A stretch of 64,000 nt of DNA from Xanthomonas maliensis (lineage in GTDB: Bacteria; Pseudomonadota; Gammaproteobacteria; Xanthomonadales; Xanthomonadaceae). The first letter of the stretch is position 1; each line of letters opens with the position of its first letter. The notes beneath the pieces are model-generated. The model ran no database searches. It was not told where the DNA came from and worked only from the letters and a program-made list of their open reading frames with translations. The position numbers were made by a program, and so were the translations under genes. Where the stretch lies: the NCBI RefSeq assembly GCF_009192945.1, contig NZ_NSET01000004.1, positions 1-64,000 of the forward strand, written 5' to 3'. Below, piece after piece: positions 27,105 to 36,311 of this stretch.

Positions 27105-28193
27105 TCAGCCGGCGACAAAGCGCAGTACATCATCCAGCAGAGCGGCCGCAGTCACCTCGGCACCGGCGCCCGGCCCCTGGATCAACAGCGGCTGCACGGA
27201 ATAACGATCGCTGCTGATGGCGACCCGATTGTCGGTTCCACCACCGCCAGCCAATGGATGGTCCGCTGCCAGTTCACGCAGGCCGACGCTGGCGCCATGT
27301 GCATCCACACGACCGACGAAGCGCAGGCAACGCCCTGCGGCGCGCGCCTGCCGCCAGCGTGCATCGATGGCGCCATCCAGGGCCTCCAACCGGCTGTCCA
27401 ACGCGTCGACCGGTGCGGCTGCCAGCGCCTGCGGCACCAATGAGTCCACATGCACCTGCTCGGCCTCCAGCGGCTGCCCGGCGGTCCGTGCCAGGATCAG
27501 CAACTTGCGTCGCACGTCCTCGCCGGACAGATCGATGCGCGGGTCGGGCTCGGTGTAGCCGGCGGCCATCGCCTCGCGCACGCAGGCAGAGAATGGCGTA
27601 CTGCCGTCATAGCGATGGAACAACCAGGCCAGCGATCCCGACAACACGCCCTCGATTGCATGGATATGGTCGCCTCCTGCCACCAGCGCCCGCACGCTGC
27701 TGAGCAGCGGCAGACCTGCACCCACCGTTGCACTGTCGCCATAAGCGGCGCCACCGGCGTGGCGTGCGGCTTCCAACGCCTGCGCGCGCGACAAGGCAGC
27801 GCCGCGTCCGAGCTTGTTGGCGGTGACCACATGCACACCACGCCCCAGCCATTCGGCGTGCCGATCGGCCACCACGTCGCTGGCGGTGGCATCGACCAGT
27901 ACATCGCCGGCGCGCAGCGCGGGGGTCTCGGCCCATGGCTGCAGCACCGCCTGCCCGCGTGGCGCCGCATTGGCCAGTCGCAGGGCCTGCGTGGCATCCA
28001 CGTCGCACGCCTGCGCCACCCGCGAGTTGGCCAGCCAATCGAAGCGCGGCAACTGCAACTGGCGCTGCTGCAAGGCGGTGTAGCGGGCCACGAAAGCGCG
28101 CCCCACCGTGCCGGTTCCCAACAAGGCAAGCCGCGGCGTCGGCTTCACTGCGGCCACCGGCGAGCGTCGCGCGGACGACAGCACGTTGCTCAT
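27105..28193 (-). CDS. hom: Homoserine dehydrogenase, short form without ACT domain
   Basis: 362 residues. It starts with an NAD(P)-binding GTGTVG loop (~residues 26-31), has HVVTANKLG, and the catalytic-domain segment from GDSATVGAGLPLLSS through LSGSLAWLF to DPRIDLSGEDVRRKLLILAR. It reduces aspartate semialdehyde to homoserine. Most monofunctional enzymes are longer and end in an ACT domain that binds threonine; here the protein ends soon after the catalytic domain. Its start overlaps the end of metB by 4 bp, so it is the last gene of the SAM-controlled metX-metB-hom operon and probably serves methionine synthesis. Confidence 0.92.
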   Translation of the reverse strand: MSNVLSSARRSPVAAVKPTPRLALLGTGTVGRAFVARYTALQQRQLQLPRFDWLANSRVAQACDVDATQALRLANAAPRGQAVLQPWAETPALRAGDVLVDATASDVVADRHAEWLGRGVHVVTANKLGRGAALSRAQALEAARHAGGAAYGDSATVGAGLPLLSSVRALVAGGDHIHAIEGVLSGSLAWLFHRYDGSTPFSACVREAMAAGYTEPDPRIDLSGEDVRRKLLILARTAGQPLEAEQVHVDSLVPQALAAAPVDALDSRLEALDGAIDARWRQARAAGRCLRFVGRVDAHGASVGLRELAADHPLAGGGGTDNRVAISSDRYSVQPLLIQGPGAGAEVTAAALLDDVLRFVAG

Positions 28194-29404
28194 GCGTCGA
28201 CCTGTTTGCGTACGGGAGTCGCCAGCGTGGCCTGCGCGCGCGCCAGCCCGGCGTGCAGGTCGGCCAACAGGTCCGCGCTGGATTCGATGCCCACCGACAA
28301 GCGCAACAGGCCGCCGGAGATACCGGCTGCCGCGCGCGCCTCGGCGGTCATCGCCGCATGCGTCATCGAGGCCGGATGTGCGATCAGGCTTTCCACTCCG
28401 CCCAGCGATTCGGCCAAGGTGAAGTAACGCAGTCCGTCGACAAAGGCGCGCACTGCGGCCTCACCGCCCTCCAGCTCGAAGCTGATCATCGCCCCGAAGC
28501 CCTTCTGCTGACGCGCTGCCAGCGCGTGTCCGGGGTGGCTGCTCAACCCCGGGAAATACACCTGATTGACCGCGGCATGCGCATCGAGCAATGCTGCGAT
28601 GGCGTCGGCATTTTCCTGGTGCACGCGCAACCGGGCATCGAGCGTGCGCAGGCCACGCAAGGTCAGGAAGGCATCGAACGGGGAACCGGTCAGGCCCAGG
28701 GCATTGGCCCACCACACCAGTTGCTGATGCAGCTCCGGATCGCGTGCGACCACCGCTCCACCGACCACGTCGCTATGCCCATTGACGTACTTGGTGGTCG
28801 AGTGCAGCACCAGATCGGCGCCGAAGGCCAGTGGCGTTTGCAGCGCCGGCGACAGGAAGGTGTTGTCGACCACCGTCAACGCGCCCACCTTTTGCGCCGC
28901 CTCGATGACGAAGCGCAGATCGGTGATGCGCAGCAGCGGGTTGGACGGCGTTTCGATCAACACCAGCCGCGGCGATTGCGCCAGCGCATCGGCCAGCGAG
29001 CGCGGATCGGTGAGATCGGCGGTGACCAGATGGAAATGTCCCTTCTTGGCCAAGGCATTGAACAGGCGCCAGCTGCCGCCGTAGGCGTCGTGCGGCACCA
29101 CCAGGGTATCGCCGGGCTGCAACAGCGCGTTGAGCACCAGATTGATCGCGCCCATGCCGGTGGACGTCACCACGCCGCCGGCACCGCCTTCCAGTTCGGC
29201 CAGCGCCTCGCCGAGCAGGTCGCGGGTGGGATTGCCGCTGCGGGTGTAGTCGTACTGGCGCTTGTTGCCGAAGCCGTCGAAGGAAAAATTGGACGACAGC
29301 ACGATCGGCGGCGTCACTGCACCGTAGGCGGTATCGCGGTCGATACCGGCACGGACGGCGGCGGTGGCGGCACTACAGGCGGCGGCGGGATCACGGAAGC
29401 TCAT
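28190..29404 (-). CDS. metB: Cystathionine gamma-synthase (or O-acylhomoserine sulfhydrylase)
   Basis: 404 residues of the Cys/Met PLP-enzyme family. Landmarks are YTRSGNPTR (53-61), STGMGA, VVDNTFLSP, and the PLP lysine in HSTTKYVNGHSD (Lys205). The final domain carries SLGGVESLIAHPASMTH. It joins cysteine and an O-acylhomoserine to give cystathionine, although direct sulfide use cannot be excluded from sequence. It overlaps metX and hom by 4 bp each, so all three are translationally coupled. Confidence 0.93.
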   Translation of the reverse strand: MSFRDPAAACSAATAAVRAGIDRDTAYGAVTPPIVLSSNFSFDGFGNKRQYDYTRSGNPTRDLLGEALAELEGGAGGVVTSTGMGAINLVLNALLQPGDTLVVPHDAYGGSWRLFNALAKKGHFHLVTADLTDPRSLADALAQSPRLVLIETPSNPLLRITDLRFVIEAAQKVGALTVVDNTFLSPALQTPLAFGADLVLHSTTKYVNGHSDVVGGAVVARDPELHQQLVWWANALGLTGSPFDAFLTLRGLRTLDARLRVHQENADAIAALLDAHAAVNQVYFPGLSSHPGHALAARQQKGFGAMISFELEGGEAAVRAFVDGLRYFTLAESLGGVESLIAHPASMTHAAMTAEARAAAGISGGLLRLSVGIESSADLLADLHAGLARAQATLATPVRKQVDA

Positions 29405-30432
29405 GCGGTTTCTCCGGTCGTGCGAAGGGCGGTGGTCAGGATGGCGTCGATGCGCTCGATTTCTTTCAGGAAGGCGTCGTGGCCGTAGGGCGAACGCAGC
29501 ACGCGTAGGCTGCCGCGTGCGCCCAGGCCTTCGACCAGGCCGACCAGGTCGGACAGCGGCACCAGGCGATCGCCTTCGACCGCGACCACCACGGTGGGCA
29601 CGCGTACCTGCGCCGGATCCACGCGATGCAGGTCGATCGACTCGGACAGACGCAGATAGGCGTTTACCGGCGTGCGCGCCACGTACTGCGCACCGGCGGC
29701 ATCGAGATAGTCTTCGGCGGCCACGCGCACGCGGCCATTGATGACCTCCGGCGCGGCATCGAAGCGCTCGCCGAATTCCTCCGGCGTGCGATAGCTGAGC
29801 ATGGCGAACTGGCGCGCCAGTGCCAGCCCATGGCTTTCGGCGCACTGCAACTGCCCCAGCGCGACCGCACGCCGTTGCAAGGCGCGCCAGGCGGCAGCAT
29901 ACGGGTGGGCGCGGTGGGCGCCGCTGACGGCAACCAGGGTGCCGATGCGTGCGGCGTGGCGAATGGCGAACTGCAGGCCGACCAGGGCTCCGTATGAATA
30001 TCCCACCAGCCCATGCAAGCGTGCGATGCCCAAGGCGTCGAGTAGCGCGGCGATCGCATCGGCCTGGTCGGCGGTATCGATCGGTGCATCCAGCCTGCCA
30101 TCGGCACCGATGAAATCGAATGCCAGCAGGCGGCGGCGCGCCGGATCCAGCGCGCGCCCCGCGCCAACCAGACCTTCGACCCAACCCTTTTCCGGGAACA
30201 GCGTGCTGGCGGCCAGATGCCGGTGCGCCGAGATCCCGCCAGCGACAAACACCACCGGCGCCTGTGCGGCACCGATCAGTTCGTAGCGCAAACGCACCTC
30301 GCGTAGGCCGGCGTGACGCATCGCCAGCGCGACGACGATTTCACCGCGCACGGCAATCTGGCCATCGTCATCGACGACAGGAGTGTAGGGATCGGCAGTG
30401 GAAACAGTGGCGGCAGTGGTCACGAGGCTCAT
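29401..30432 (-). CDS. metX: Homoserine O-acyltransferase, MetX-type
   Basis: 343 residues from the ATG at 30432; the longer open frame runs back through the riboswitch and is rejected. The alpha/beta-hydrolase fold has a nucleophile elbow GYSYGA (Ser146) and the catalytic His318 in YGHDAF. An early FVAGGISAHR forms the oxyanion region. It activates homoserine for MetB. Whether it uses acetyl-CoA or succinyl-CoA cannot be settled by eye; MetX proteins of this lineage are often annotated as succinyltransferases, and the elbow differs from the classical GGSMGG. First gene of the operon behind a SAM-I riboswitch. Confidence 0.88.
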   Translation of the reverse strand: MSLVTTAATVSTADPYTPVVDDDGQIAVRGEIVVALAMRHAGLREVRLRYELIGAAQAPVVFVAGGISAHRHLAASTLFPEKGWVEGLVGAGRALDPARRRLLAFDFIGADGRLDAPIDTADQADAIAALLDALGIARLHGLVGYSYGALVGLQFAIRHAARIGTLVAVSGAHRAHPYAAAWRALQRRAVALGQLQCAESHGLALARQFAMLSYRTPEEFGERFDAAPEVINGRVRVAAEDYLDAAGAQYVARTPVNAYLRLSESIDLHRVDPAQVRVPTVVVAVEGDRLVPLSDLVGLVEGLGARGSLRVLRSPYGHDAFLKEIERIDAILTTALRTTGETA

Positions 30433-30504
30433 GGCGGTATCCAGGGTGGATCGGCCATCGAGCTTCGCGGAGCTCGCGTTCGACGTGCGGAAGGCACGAT
30501 TCGA

Positions 30505-30621
30505 ACCATCTTTCGGCGGACGCGGTGGTCCCCGCAGGATTTGGCACCAAACGCGGGCGCTTGCGCGCTCCGCTGGCTGCCCCGGCATCAAAGGGCCTGT
30601 CCCTCCGCCGGTCTCGATGGT
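30505..30621 (-). ncRNA. SAM-I (S-box) riboswitch upstream of metX
   Basis: On the minus strand P1 pairs ACCATC (30621-30616) with GATGGT (30510-30505). Between them are GGCGGAGGGAC followed by AGGCCC, then TTTGATGCC, GGGCAGCC, TTGGTGCCAAATCC and the closing GAAAGATGG, in the order of the S-box core. It should bind S-adenosylmethionine and shut down metX-metB-hom. There is no U-tract between the aptamer and metX. A CGAGCT / AGCTCG hairpin (30459-30476) lies before the start codon, so control is more likely at translation or by Rho. Confidence 0.93.
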
Positions 30622-30627
30622 GTGGCC

Positions 30628-30656
30628 ATCATGCTACCGCTTTTTGCCACTGTCAA
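30628..30656 (-). promoter_or_regulatory. Promoter of the metX riboswitch operon
   Basis: Minus strand: TTGACA (30656-30651), 17-bp spacer, CATGAT (30633-30628). Transcription would start about 30621-30623, exactly at the 5' edge of the riboswitch P1 stem, which supports both calls. Confidence 0.75.
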
Positions 30657-30679
30657 TCGCTTCATTCGGATGAAGCGAT
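30656..30679. promoter_or_regulatory. Perfect 10-bp inverted repeat abutting the metX -35 box
   Basis: Arms ATCGCTTCAT and ATGAAGCGAT around a TCGG centre. A second inverted pair CGGATGAA (30667-30674) / TTCATCCG (30685-30692) overlaps it. The position next to the -35 box, in the region divergent to the M23 peptidase, suits a protein operator. TGAA/TTCA half sites resemble LysR-type (MetR-like) sites, but the spacing differs. Confidence 0.5.
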
Positions 30680-30749
30680 ATATTTTCATCCGTTACCACT
30701 TACGCCGCCCCGGACGACATAATCGCGCGCCATCCGAACGAGCCAACGC

Positions 30750-31637
30750 GTGCGCCGCCACCGCTTCCGTCCTCTCCTGCCCATCCTCGCGCTCGTCCTG
30801 TCGGCGACCGCGCTGCGCAGTGGGCACGCCGATGCGCAACGCTGGCATTGGGCAGATATCGCTGCGGCCGAACGCCCCGCACACGCGCCACATGCCGCAC
30901 CAGTGACACCACTGCAGGTGCAGTGGCAACCGCCGGCCTATCTGGTCTGGGTCACCAATCCGCTGGCCGGACCGGCGCAGGTGCAGGTGTCGGCCGCGGC
31001 CAGCGCCGATTACAGCGCCGTACCGGCGCTGCCGGTCACCCACGTGCTGCCCGCCGGTGAGCGCCTGCTGCTGGCCCGCCTCTATCCGTCCAGCAGCCGG
31101 CGAACGCTGGATGCCCTGGACGTGCGGCTGACAGTGGTGCCGGGCGATCCGCAGGCACGCCCGCAACCGGCGCTGTACCAATTGCCATTCAGCGGCATAC
31201 CGGTGCGCGTGGACCAAGGCTTTGGCGGCGCCTTCAGCCATCACGATGCCGCCAATTTCTACGCAGTGGACTTCGCGCTGCCGCGCGGCACGCCGATCCT
31301 GGCGGCACGCGCAGGCGTGGTGATGGAGGTCCAGCGCGATTTCACCGAAGACAACGGCCACGGCGAGGCCACCGGCGGCGGCAATCTGGTGCGCATCCTG
31401 CACGCCGACGGCAGCATGGCGATCTATGCCCACCTCGATACCGTCGGCATCGCCGTGCGCCCTGGCCAGGCCGTGCGGCTCGGCGAGCGCCTGGGCAATT
31501 CCGGCAATACCGGCTTCAGTACCGCCCCGCACCTGCATTTCGCCGTGCAGCGCAACGCCGGATTGCAGCTGCGCGCGCTGCCGTTCCGGATGCAGGGGCC
31601 GCAGGGCGAACTGCAGTTTCCGGTGTCGCTGCCCTGA
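30750..31637 (+). CDS. M23 family peptidoglycan endopeptidase
   Basis: 295 residues from a GTG at 30750 that starts a signal peptide (~1-29). The N-terminal half is beta-rich. The C-terminal half is a LytM/M23 domain: VDQGFGGAFSHHDAANFYAVDF supplies the zinc His/Asp pair (shown in part), YAHLDT follows, and PHLHF supplies the last HxH. It should cut peptide cross-links in the periplasm. No coiled coil or LysM domain is seen. It stands alone, divergent from metX. Confidence 0.85.
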   Translation: MRRHRFRPLLPILALVLSATALRSGHADAQRWHWADIAAAERPAHAPHAAPVTPLQVQWQPPAYLVWVTNPLAGPAQVQVSAAASADYSAVPALPVTHVLPAGERLLLARLYPSSSRRTLDALDVRLTVVPGDPQARPQPALYQLPFSGIPVRVDQGFGGAFSHHDAANFYAVDFALPRGTPILAARAGVVMEVQRDFTEDNGHGEATGGGNLVRILHADGSMAIYAHLDTVGIAVRPGQAVRLGERLGNSGNTGFSTAPHLHFAVQRNAGLQLRALPFRMQGPQGELQFPVSLP

Positions 31638-31795
31638 GCCTGCCCCTGTCTAGACATGGCGTCGACCCAGGCTTGGCAGGTGTCTTGGACAGCGGACTGG
31701 ACCGCGCCGGAGCCGCCGTTCAAGAACGATCCAGCGCGCACTCGCCCCCACTCATGGCCAGGAGCTTGAGCCACGGAGCCCAGCGCCGAAGCCGG

Positions 31796-31801
31796 TATAA
31801 T
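31796..31801 (+). promoter_or_regulatory. -10 box of prfC
   Basis: Perfect TATAAT about 46 bp before the prfC start. No convincing -35 box at normal spacing. Confidence 0.5.
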
Positions 31802-31847
31802 CGCCGGCTCACTGGTTTCCGCAGGCGCCCGACCGGGCGCGTTCCCC

Positions 31848-33452
31848 ATGTCTGAAGTCACCACCGAAGCCGCGCGCCGGCGCACCTTCGCCATCATCTC
31901 CCATCCCGACGCCGGCAAGACCACGCTGACCGAAAAGCTGCTGCTGTTCGGTGGCGCCATCCAGATGGCCGGCTCGGTGAAGGGCCGCAAGGCGGCGCGC
32001 CACGCCACCTCCGACTGGATGGCGCTGGAAAAGGAGCGCGGTATCTCGGTGACCTCGTCGGTGATGCAATTCCCCTACGAGGGCAAGATCGTCAATCTGC
32101 TCGACACGCCCGGCCACGCCGACTTCGGCGAGGATACCTACCGCGTATTGACCGCGGTGGACTCGGCGCTGATGGTCATCGACGTGGCCAAGGGCGTGGA
32201 AGAGCGCACCATCAAGCTGATGGAGGTCTGCCGCCTGCGCGATACGCCGATCATGACCTTCATCAACAAGCTCGATCGCGAGGGCAAGAACCCGATTGAA
32301 CTGCTGGACGAGGTGGAGACCGTGTTGGGGATCCAGTGCGCACCGGTCACCTGGCCGATCGGCATGGGCCAGCGCTTGAAGGGCGTGGTGCACCTGATCA
32401 CCGGCGAGGTGCACCTGTACGAACCGGGCCGCAACTTCACCCGGCAGGACTCGACCATCTTCCCCTCGCTGGATGCAGCGGGCCTGGAAGAGAAGATCGG
32501 CGCGCAGATGCTGGCCGAACTGCGCGACGAACTGGAACTGGTGCAGGGCGCCAGCAATCCATTCGATCTGCAGGCCTATCGTGCCGGCCAACAAACGCCG
32601 GTGTTCTTCGGCTCGGGCGTCAACAATTTCGGCGTGCAGCCGCTGCTGGACTTCTTCGTCGAGCACGCGCCACCGCCGCAACCGCGCCAGACCACCGGAC
32701 GTGCGGTCGAACCCGTCGAGCCCAAGCTCAGCGGCTTCGTGTTCAAGATCCAGGCCAACATGGACCCGCAACACCGCGACCGCGTCGCCTTCATGCGCGT
32801 GTGCTCAGGCAAGTTCACTGCCGGCATGAAGACCTTGCATGTGCGCAGCGGGAAGGAACTCAAGCTGGCCAATGCATTGACCTTCATGGCCTCCGACCGC
32901 GAGATCGCCGCCGAGGCCTGGCCAGGCGATGTGATCGGCATTCACAACCACGGCACCATTTCCATCGGCGACACCTTCACCGAGGGCGAATCGCTGTCGT
33001 TCACCGGCATTCCCAACTTCGCCCCGGAACTGTTCCGCCGCGCGCGCCTGCGCGATCCGCTCAAGCTCAAGCAGTTGCAGAAGGGCCTGGCACAGCTGTC
33101 GGAGGAAGGCGCCACGCAGTTCTTCCGCCCGCTGATGAGCAACGACCTGATCCTGGGCGCGGTGGGTGTGCTGCAGTTCGATGTGGTGGCCTACCGGCTC
33201 AAGGACGAGTACGGCGTGGATGCGATCTTCGAGCCGGTCAGCGTGACCACTGCCCGCTGGGTGCACTGCGACAACGCCAAGAAGCTGGAGGAATTCCGCG
33301 AGAAGAACGCCGGCAACCTCGGGCTGGATGCGGCCGGGCAATTGGTCTACCTGGCGCCGACCCGGGTCAACCTGCAATTGGCACAGGAACGCGCGCCGGA
33401 TGTGCGCTTCTCTGCCACCCGCGAGCATGCGCACGCCATGGCGGTCGATTGA
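31848..33452 (+). CDS. prfC: Peptide chain release factor 3
   Basis: 534 residues, the normal length. GTPase motifs: [15 protein letters not shown] (G1), the [12 protein letters not shown] switch region, [11 protein letters not shown] (G3), and FINKLDRE (G4). The C-terminal region follows the RF3 pattern. RF3 recycles RF1/RF2 from the ribosome after termination. The PAQR gene follows after 65 bp on the same strand. Confidence 0.97.
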   Translation: MSEVTTEAARRRTFAIISHPDAGKTTLTEKLLLFGGAIQMAGSVKGRKAARHATSDWMALEKERGISVTSSVMQFPYEGKIVNLLDTPGHADFGEDTYRVLTAVDSALMVIDVAKGVEERTIKLMEVCRLRDTPIMTFINKLDREGKNPIELLDEVETVLGIQCAPVTWPIGMGQRLKGVVHLITGEVHLYEPGRNFTRQDSTIFPSLDAAGLEEKIGAQMLAELRDELELVQGASNPFDLQAYRAGQQTPVFFGSGVNNFGVQPLLDFFVEHAPPPQPRQTTGRAVEPVEPKLSGFVFKIQANMDPQHRDRVAFMRVCSGKFTAGMKTLHVRSGKELKLANALTFMASDREIAAEAWPGDVIGIHNHGTISIGDTFTEGESLSFTGIPNFAPELFRRARLRDPLKLKQLQKGLAQLSEEGATQFFRPLMSNDLILGAVGVLQFDVVAYRLKDEYGVDAIFEPVSVTTARWVHCDNAKKLEEFREKNAGNLGLDAAGQLVYLAPTRVNLQLAQERAPDVRFSATREHAHAMAVD

Positions 33453-33517
33453 CCGCCCGGTGAAGCGGTCCCGGCCGAGGCGATGCGAATTGCTCGCAAT
33501 TGCGGTACCTTGCCGGC

Positions 33518-34162
33518 ATGAACGCAGATGCATCCCCCTCGACCGACCTGCGTGACGAGATTGCCAGCGCCCTGACCCACGGTCTGGGCGCCATCGCCGC
33601 CCTGGCCGGCGGTTCGGTGCTGATCACGCTCGCCGCCATCTATGGCGACGGTTGGCAGTTGGCCACCGCTATCGTCTTCAGCGTCACCTTGTTGCTGCTG
33701 TACGTCGCCTCGACCCTGTACCACGCCATTCCGCACCCAGGAGCGAAGGCGCGCCTGCAGGTGTTCGACCATTGCGCGATCTACCTGCTGATCGCCGGCA
33801 CCTATACCCCCTTCACGCTGATCGGCCTGCGCGGCCCCTGGGGATGGGGCCTGTTCGCGGCGATCTGGACCATCGCCGCGGCCGGAGTGATCTTCAAGCT
33901 GTTCTACACCGGCCGCTTCCGGCTGCTGTCGACGATTCTCTATGTCGCCATGGGCTGGCTGATTGTCGTTGCGATCGAGCCGCTGCTACGCGCCATCGAT
34001 ACCTGGACGCTGTGCTGGTTGCTGGCCGGCGGGCTCTTCTACACCTTGGGCACCTACTTCTACCAACGCGATACGGTGCGCTATTTCCATGCCATCTGGC
34101 ACCTGTTCGTGCTGGCCGGCAGCGTGTGCCATTTCGTGGCGGTGACTGGCCAGGTGTTGTGA
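33518..34162 (+). CDS. PAQR / hemolysin III family membrane protein
   Basis: 214 residues from the ATG at 33518; the open frame extends to a TTG at 33500. Seven hydrophobic segments and the family signatures are visible: EIASALTHGLGA near the start, STLYHAI, FDHCAIYLLIAGTYTPF, and HAIWHLFVLAGSVCHF at the end. The conserved His and Asp residues suggest a metal-dependent hydrolase in the inner membrane, as in eukaryotic adiponectin receptors; 'hemolysin' is historical. No good ribosome-binding site precedes the start. Confidence 0.9.
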   Translation: MNADASPSTDLRDEIASALTHGLGAIAALAGGSVLITLAAIYGDGWQLATAIVFSVTLLLLYVASTLYHAIPHPGAKARLQVFDHCAIYLLIAGTYTPFTLIGLRGPWGWGLFAAIWTIAAAGVIFKLFYTGRFRLLSTILYVAMGWLIVVAIEPLLRAIDTWTLCWLLAGGLFYTLGTYFYQRDTVRYFHAIWHLFVLAGSVCHFVAVTGQVL

Positions 34163-34213
34163 CCGAACGGCGCGTTCGCGCGCCGTGCACGAGTCTTCGC
34201 CAACCATGGGGGC

Positions 34214-36166
34214 GTGAACCCCGCCCCTCCTCCGCCAGTGGCCTCCCCACGCCGCGCACCACGTCGACGCTGGCCGTTGATACTGGCGGCGATCGCCGCG
34301 GCGCTGGTGATCCTGCTGCTGGTATTCGACTGGAATTGGTTGCGCGGTCCCGTCGAACGCGTCGTCAGCGCCAAGACCGGCCGGGCGTTCCAGCTCGGCC
34401 ATCTCGATGTCGGCCTGGGCCGCATTGTCACTGTCCGCGGTGATCGCCTGCGCTTGGCCAACGCCGACTGGTCCAAGCGCGGGCCGATGGCCGAACTGGA
34501 CAGTGCCGAAATCGACGTGGAATTCTGGCCGCTGCTGCGCGGCGCAGTGCGACTGCCGGAAATCCGGCTGCAACGGCCACGCATCCTGCTGGAGGCTGGC
34601 GATGCCAATCATCCTGGCAATTGGGTGTTCGACGGCGACAGCGGCGATGGCCGCATGCCGCGGCTGGGCAGACTCTTGGTCGACGACGGTCGCCTGCAAT
34701 ACGTGGATGCAGCCGGCCGCACCGACATCGATGTGGCAATCAACAGCCTGGCCCCGCCCCGCAGCGACCAACGCGCAGCGCCAGTGGGCATCGAGGGCAA
34801 GGGCCGCTGGCGCGGCTACCCGTTCACCCTCAAGGGCGCGACCGCGTCGCCGCTGGAACTGAGCGACAGCGAACACCCGTTCCGGATCGATCTGCGTGGC
34901 AGCGCCGGCGCCACCCGCACGCATGTGCGCGGCACCTTGACCAATCCCTTCCAGTTTCGCGTGTTCGATCTGCAGATGGCGCTGAGCGGACAGGATATGG
35001 AAGACCTGTACCCACTGATCGGCGTGGCGATTCCCTCGACCCCGCCCTACCGACTGGATGGCCGCCTGCAACGCAATGGCGATGTCTGGCGCTACGAGCG
35101 CTTCACCGGTACCGCCGGCGATAGCGACCTGTCGGGTACCGCAGAGGTGGATCTGCGCAACGCGCGCCCGCTGCTGCGAGCCGATCTGGCCTCCAAACGC
35201 CTGGATTTCGATGACCTGGCCGGCTTCGTCGGCGCCCCGCCCAAGACCGGCGCCAACGAGTCGGCCAATGCCGAACAAAAACGCCAGGCCGCACAACTGG
35301 CAGCTGGTGATCGCGTGCTTCCCGACAAGCCCTACGATCTGTCGAAGCTGCGCGCGATGGATGCGCAGGTGCGCTGGCGAGCGCAACGGATCAATGCACC
35401 GTCCTGGCCATTGGACGACATGGATGCATCGCTGACGTTGCGCGATGGCCTGCTGCGCCTGGACCCGCTCAACTTCGGCGTGGCCGGTGGCGACGTCCGC
35501 TCCACCATCACGCTGGATGCGCGTAATGCCGCCATCAGCACCGATCTGAAGGCGGCGATGCGCGGAATCCGCCTGGATCGCCTCTTCCCGGATGCAACCC
35601 TGGCCCAGCAGGCCTCCGGCGCGATCGGCGGCAAGGTGGAGCTCAAGGGGCGTGGCAATTCGGTGGCCGCGATGCTGGGCTCGGCCGATGGCTCGATCGG
35701 GGTCGGCATGGGGCGCGGCCATATCGGCAACCTGATCATGGAGCTGGCCGGGCTGGATATCGCCGAGTCGCTGAAGTACCTGGTCACCCGCGATCGCCAG
35801 ATCCCGGTGCGCTGCGTATTCGCCGACTTCGGAGTGCGCGATGGCCTCATGCAATCGCGCGCCATGGCCTTCGACACCACCGACACCATCATCATCGGCG
35901 AAGGCCACATCAGCCTGAAGGACGAGACCCTGGATCTGCTGCTGCGTCCGCGCCCGAAAGACCGCAGCATCCTGAGCCTGCGCTCGCCGCTGCGCATCGG
36001 CGGGACCTTCAGGGCTCCCAGCTTCCGCCCCGACTTCAAGGCGCTGGGCGTGCGCGGCGCGGTCGCCATCGCGCTGGGCAGCATCGCCCCGCCAGCCGCG
36101 TTGTTGGCCACCTTCGAGAGCGGCCCGGGCAAGGACAGCGATTGCGGCGGCCATTACGCGCAGTAA
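34214..36166 (+). CDS. AsmA family envelope protein
   Basis: 650 residues from a GTG at 34214 with G-rich sequence just before it. Basic N-terminus, then one membrane span (~22-40), then a long periplasmic beta-rich region. The front half shows AsmA wording (FQLGHLDVGLGRIVTVRGDRL is abbreviated here; GNWVFDG and related repeats follow). The end shows the AsmA C-terminal pattern ADFGVRDGLMQ ... IGEGHISLKDETLDL. Members form bridges for phospholipid transport to the outer membrane. There is a 51-bp gap after the PAQR gene; co-transcription is possible. Confidence 0.87.
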   Translation: MNPAPPPPVASPRRAPRRRWPLILAAIAAALVILLLVFDWNWLRGPVERVVSAKTGRAFQLGHLDVGLGRIVTVRGDRLRLANADWSKRGPMAELDSAEIDVEFWPLLRGAVRLPEIRLQRPRILLEAGDANHPGNWVFDGDSGDGRMPRLGRLLVDDGRLQYVDAAGRTDIDVAINSLAPPRSDQRAAPVGIEGKGRWRGYPFTLKGATASPLELSDSEHPFRIDLRGSAGATRTHVRGTLTNPFQFRVFDLQMALSGQDMEDLYPLIGVAIPSTPPYRLDGRLQRNGDVWRYERFTGTAGDSDLSGTAEVDLRNARPLLRADLASKRLDFDDLAGFVGAPPKTGANESANAEQKRQAAQLAAGDRVLPDKPYDLSKLRAMDAQVRWRAQRINAPSWPLDDMDASLTLRDGLLRLDPLNFGVAGGDVRSTITLDARNAAISTDLKAAMRGIRLDRLFPDATLAQQASGAIGGKVELKGRGNSVAAMLGSADGSIGVGMGRGHIGNLIMELAGLDIAESLKYLVTRDRQIPVRCVFADFGVRDGLMQSRAMAFDTTDTIIIGEGHISLKDETLDLLLRPRPKDRSILSLRSPLRIGGTFRAPSFRPDFKALGVRGAVAIALGSIAPPAALLATFESGPGKDSDCGGHYAQ

Positions 36167-36311
36167 GGCCAACGGCACGCGCGTACGGGTGACCTGCGAC
36201 CACGCACGAGCCGCTATCGGTCAAACCGCTCCGAACGGTGACATGACCAAAGTGCCTAACGACGTCGCCGCCTGGCATCGGACCGATGGCACCGGCGCGC
36301 GGGCCCCATGG

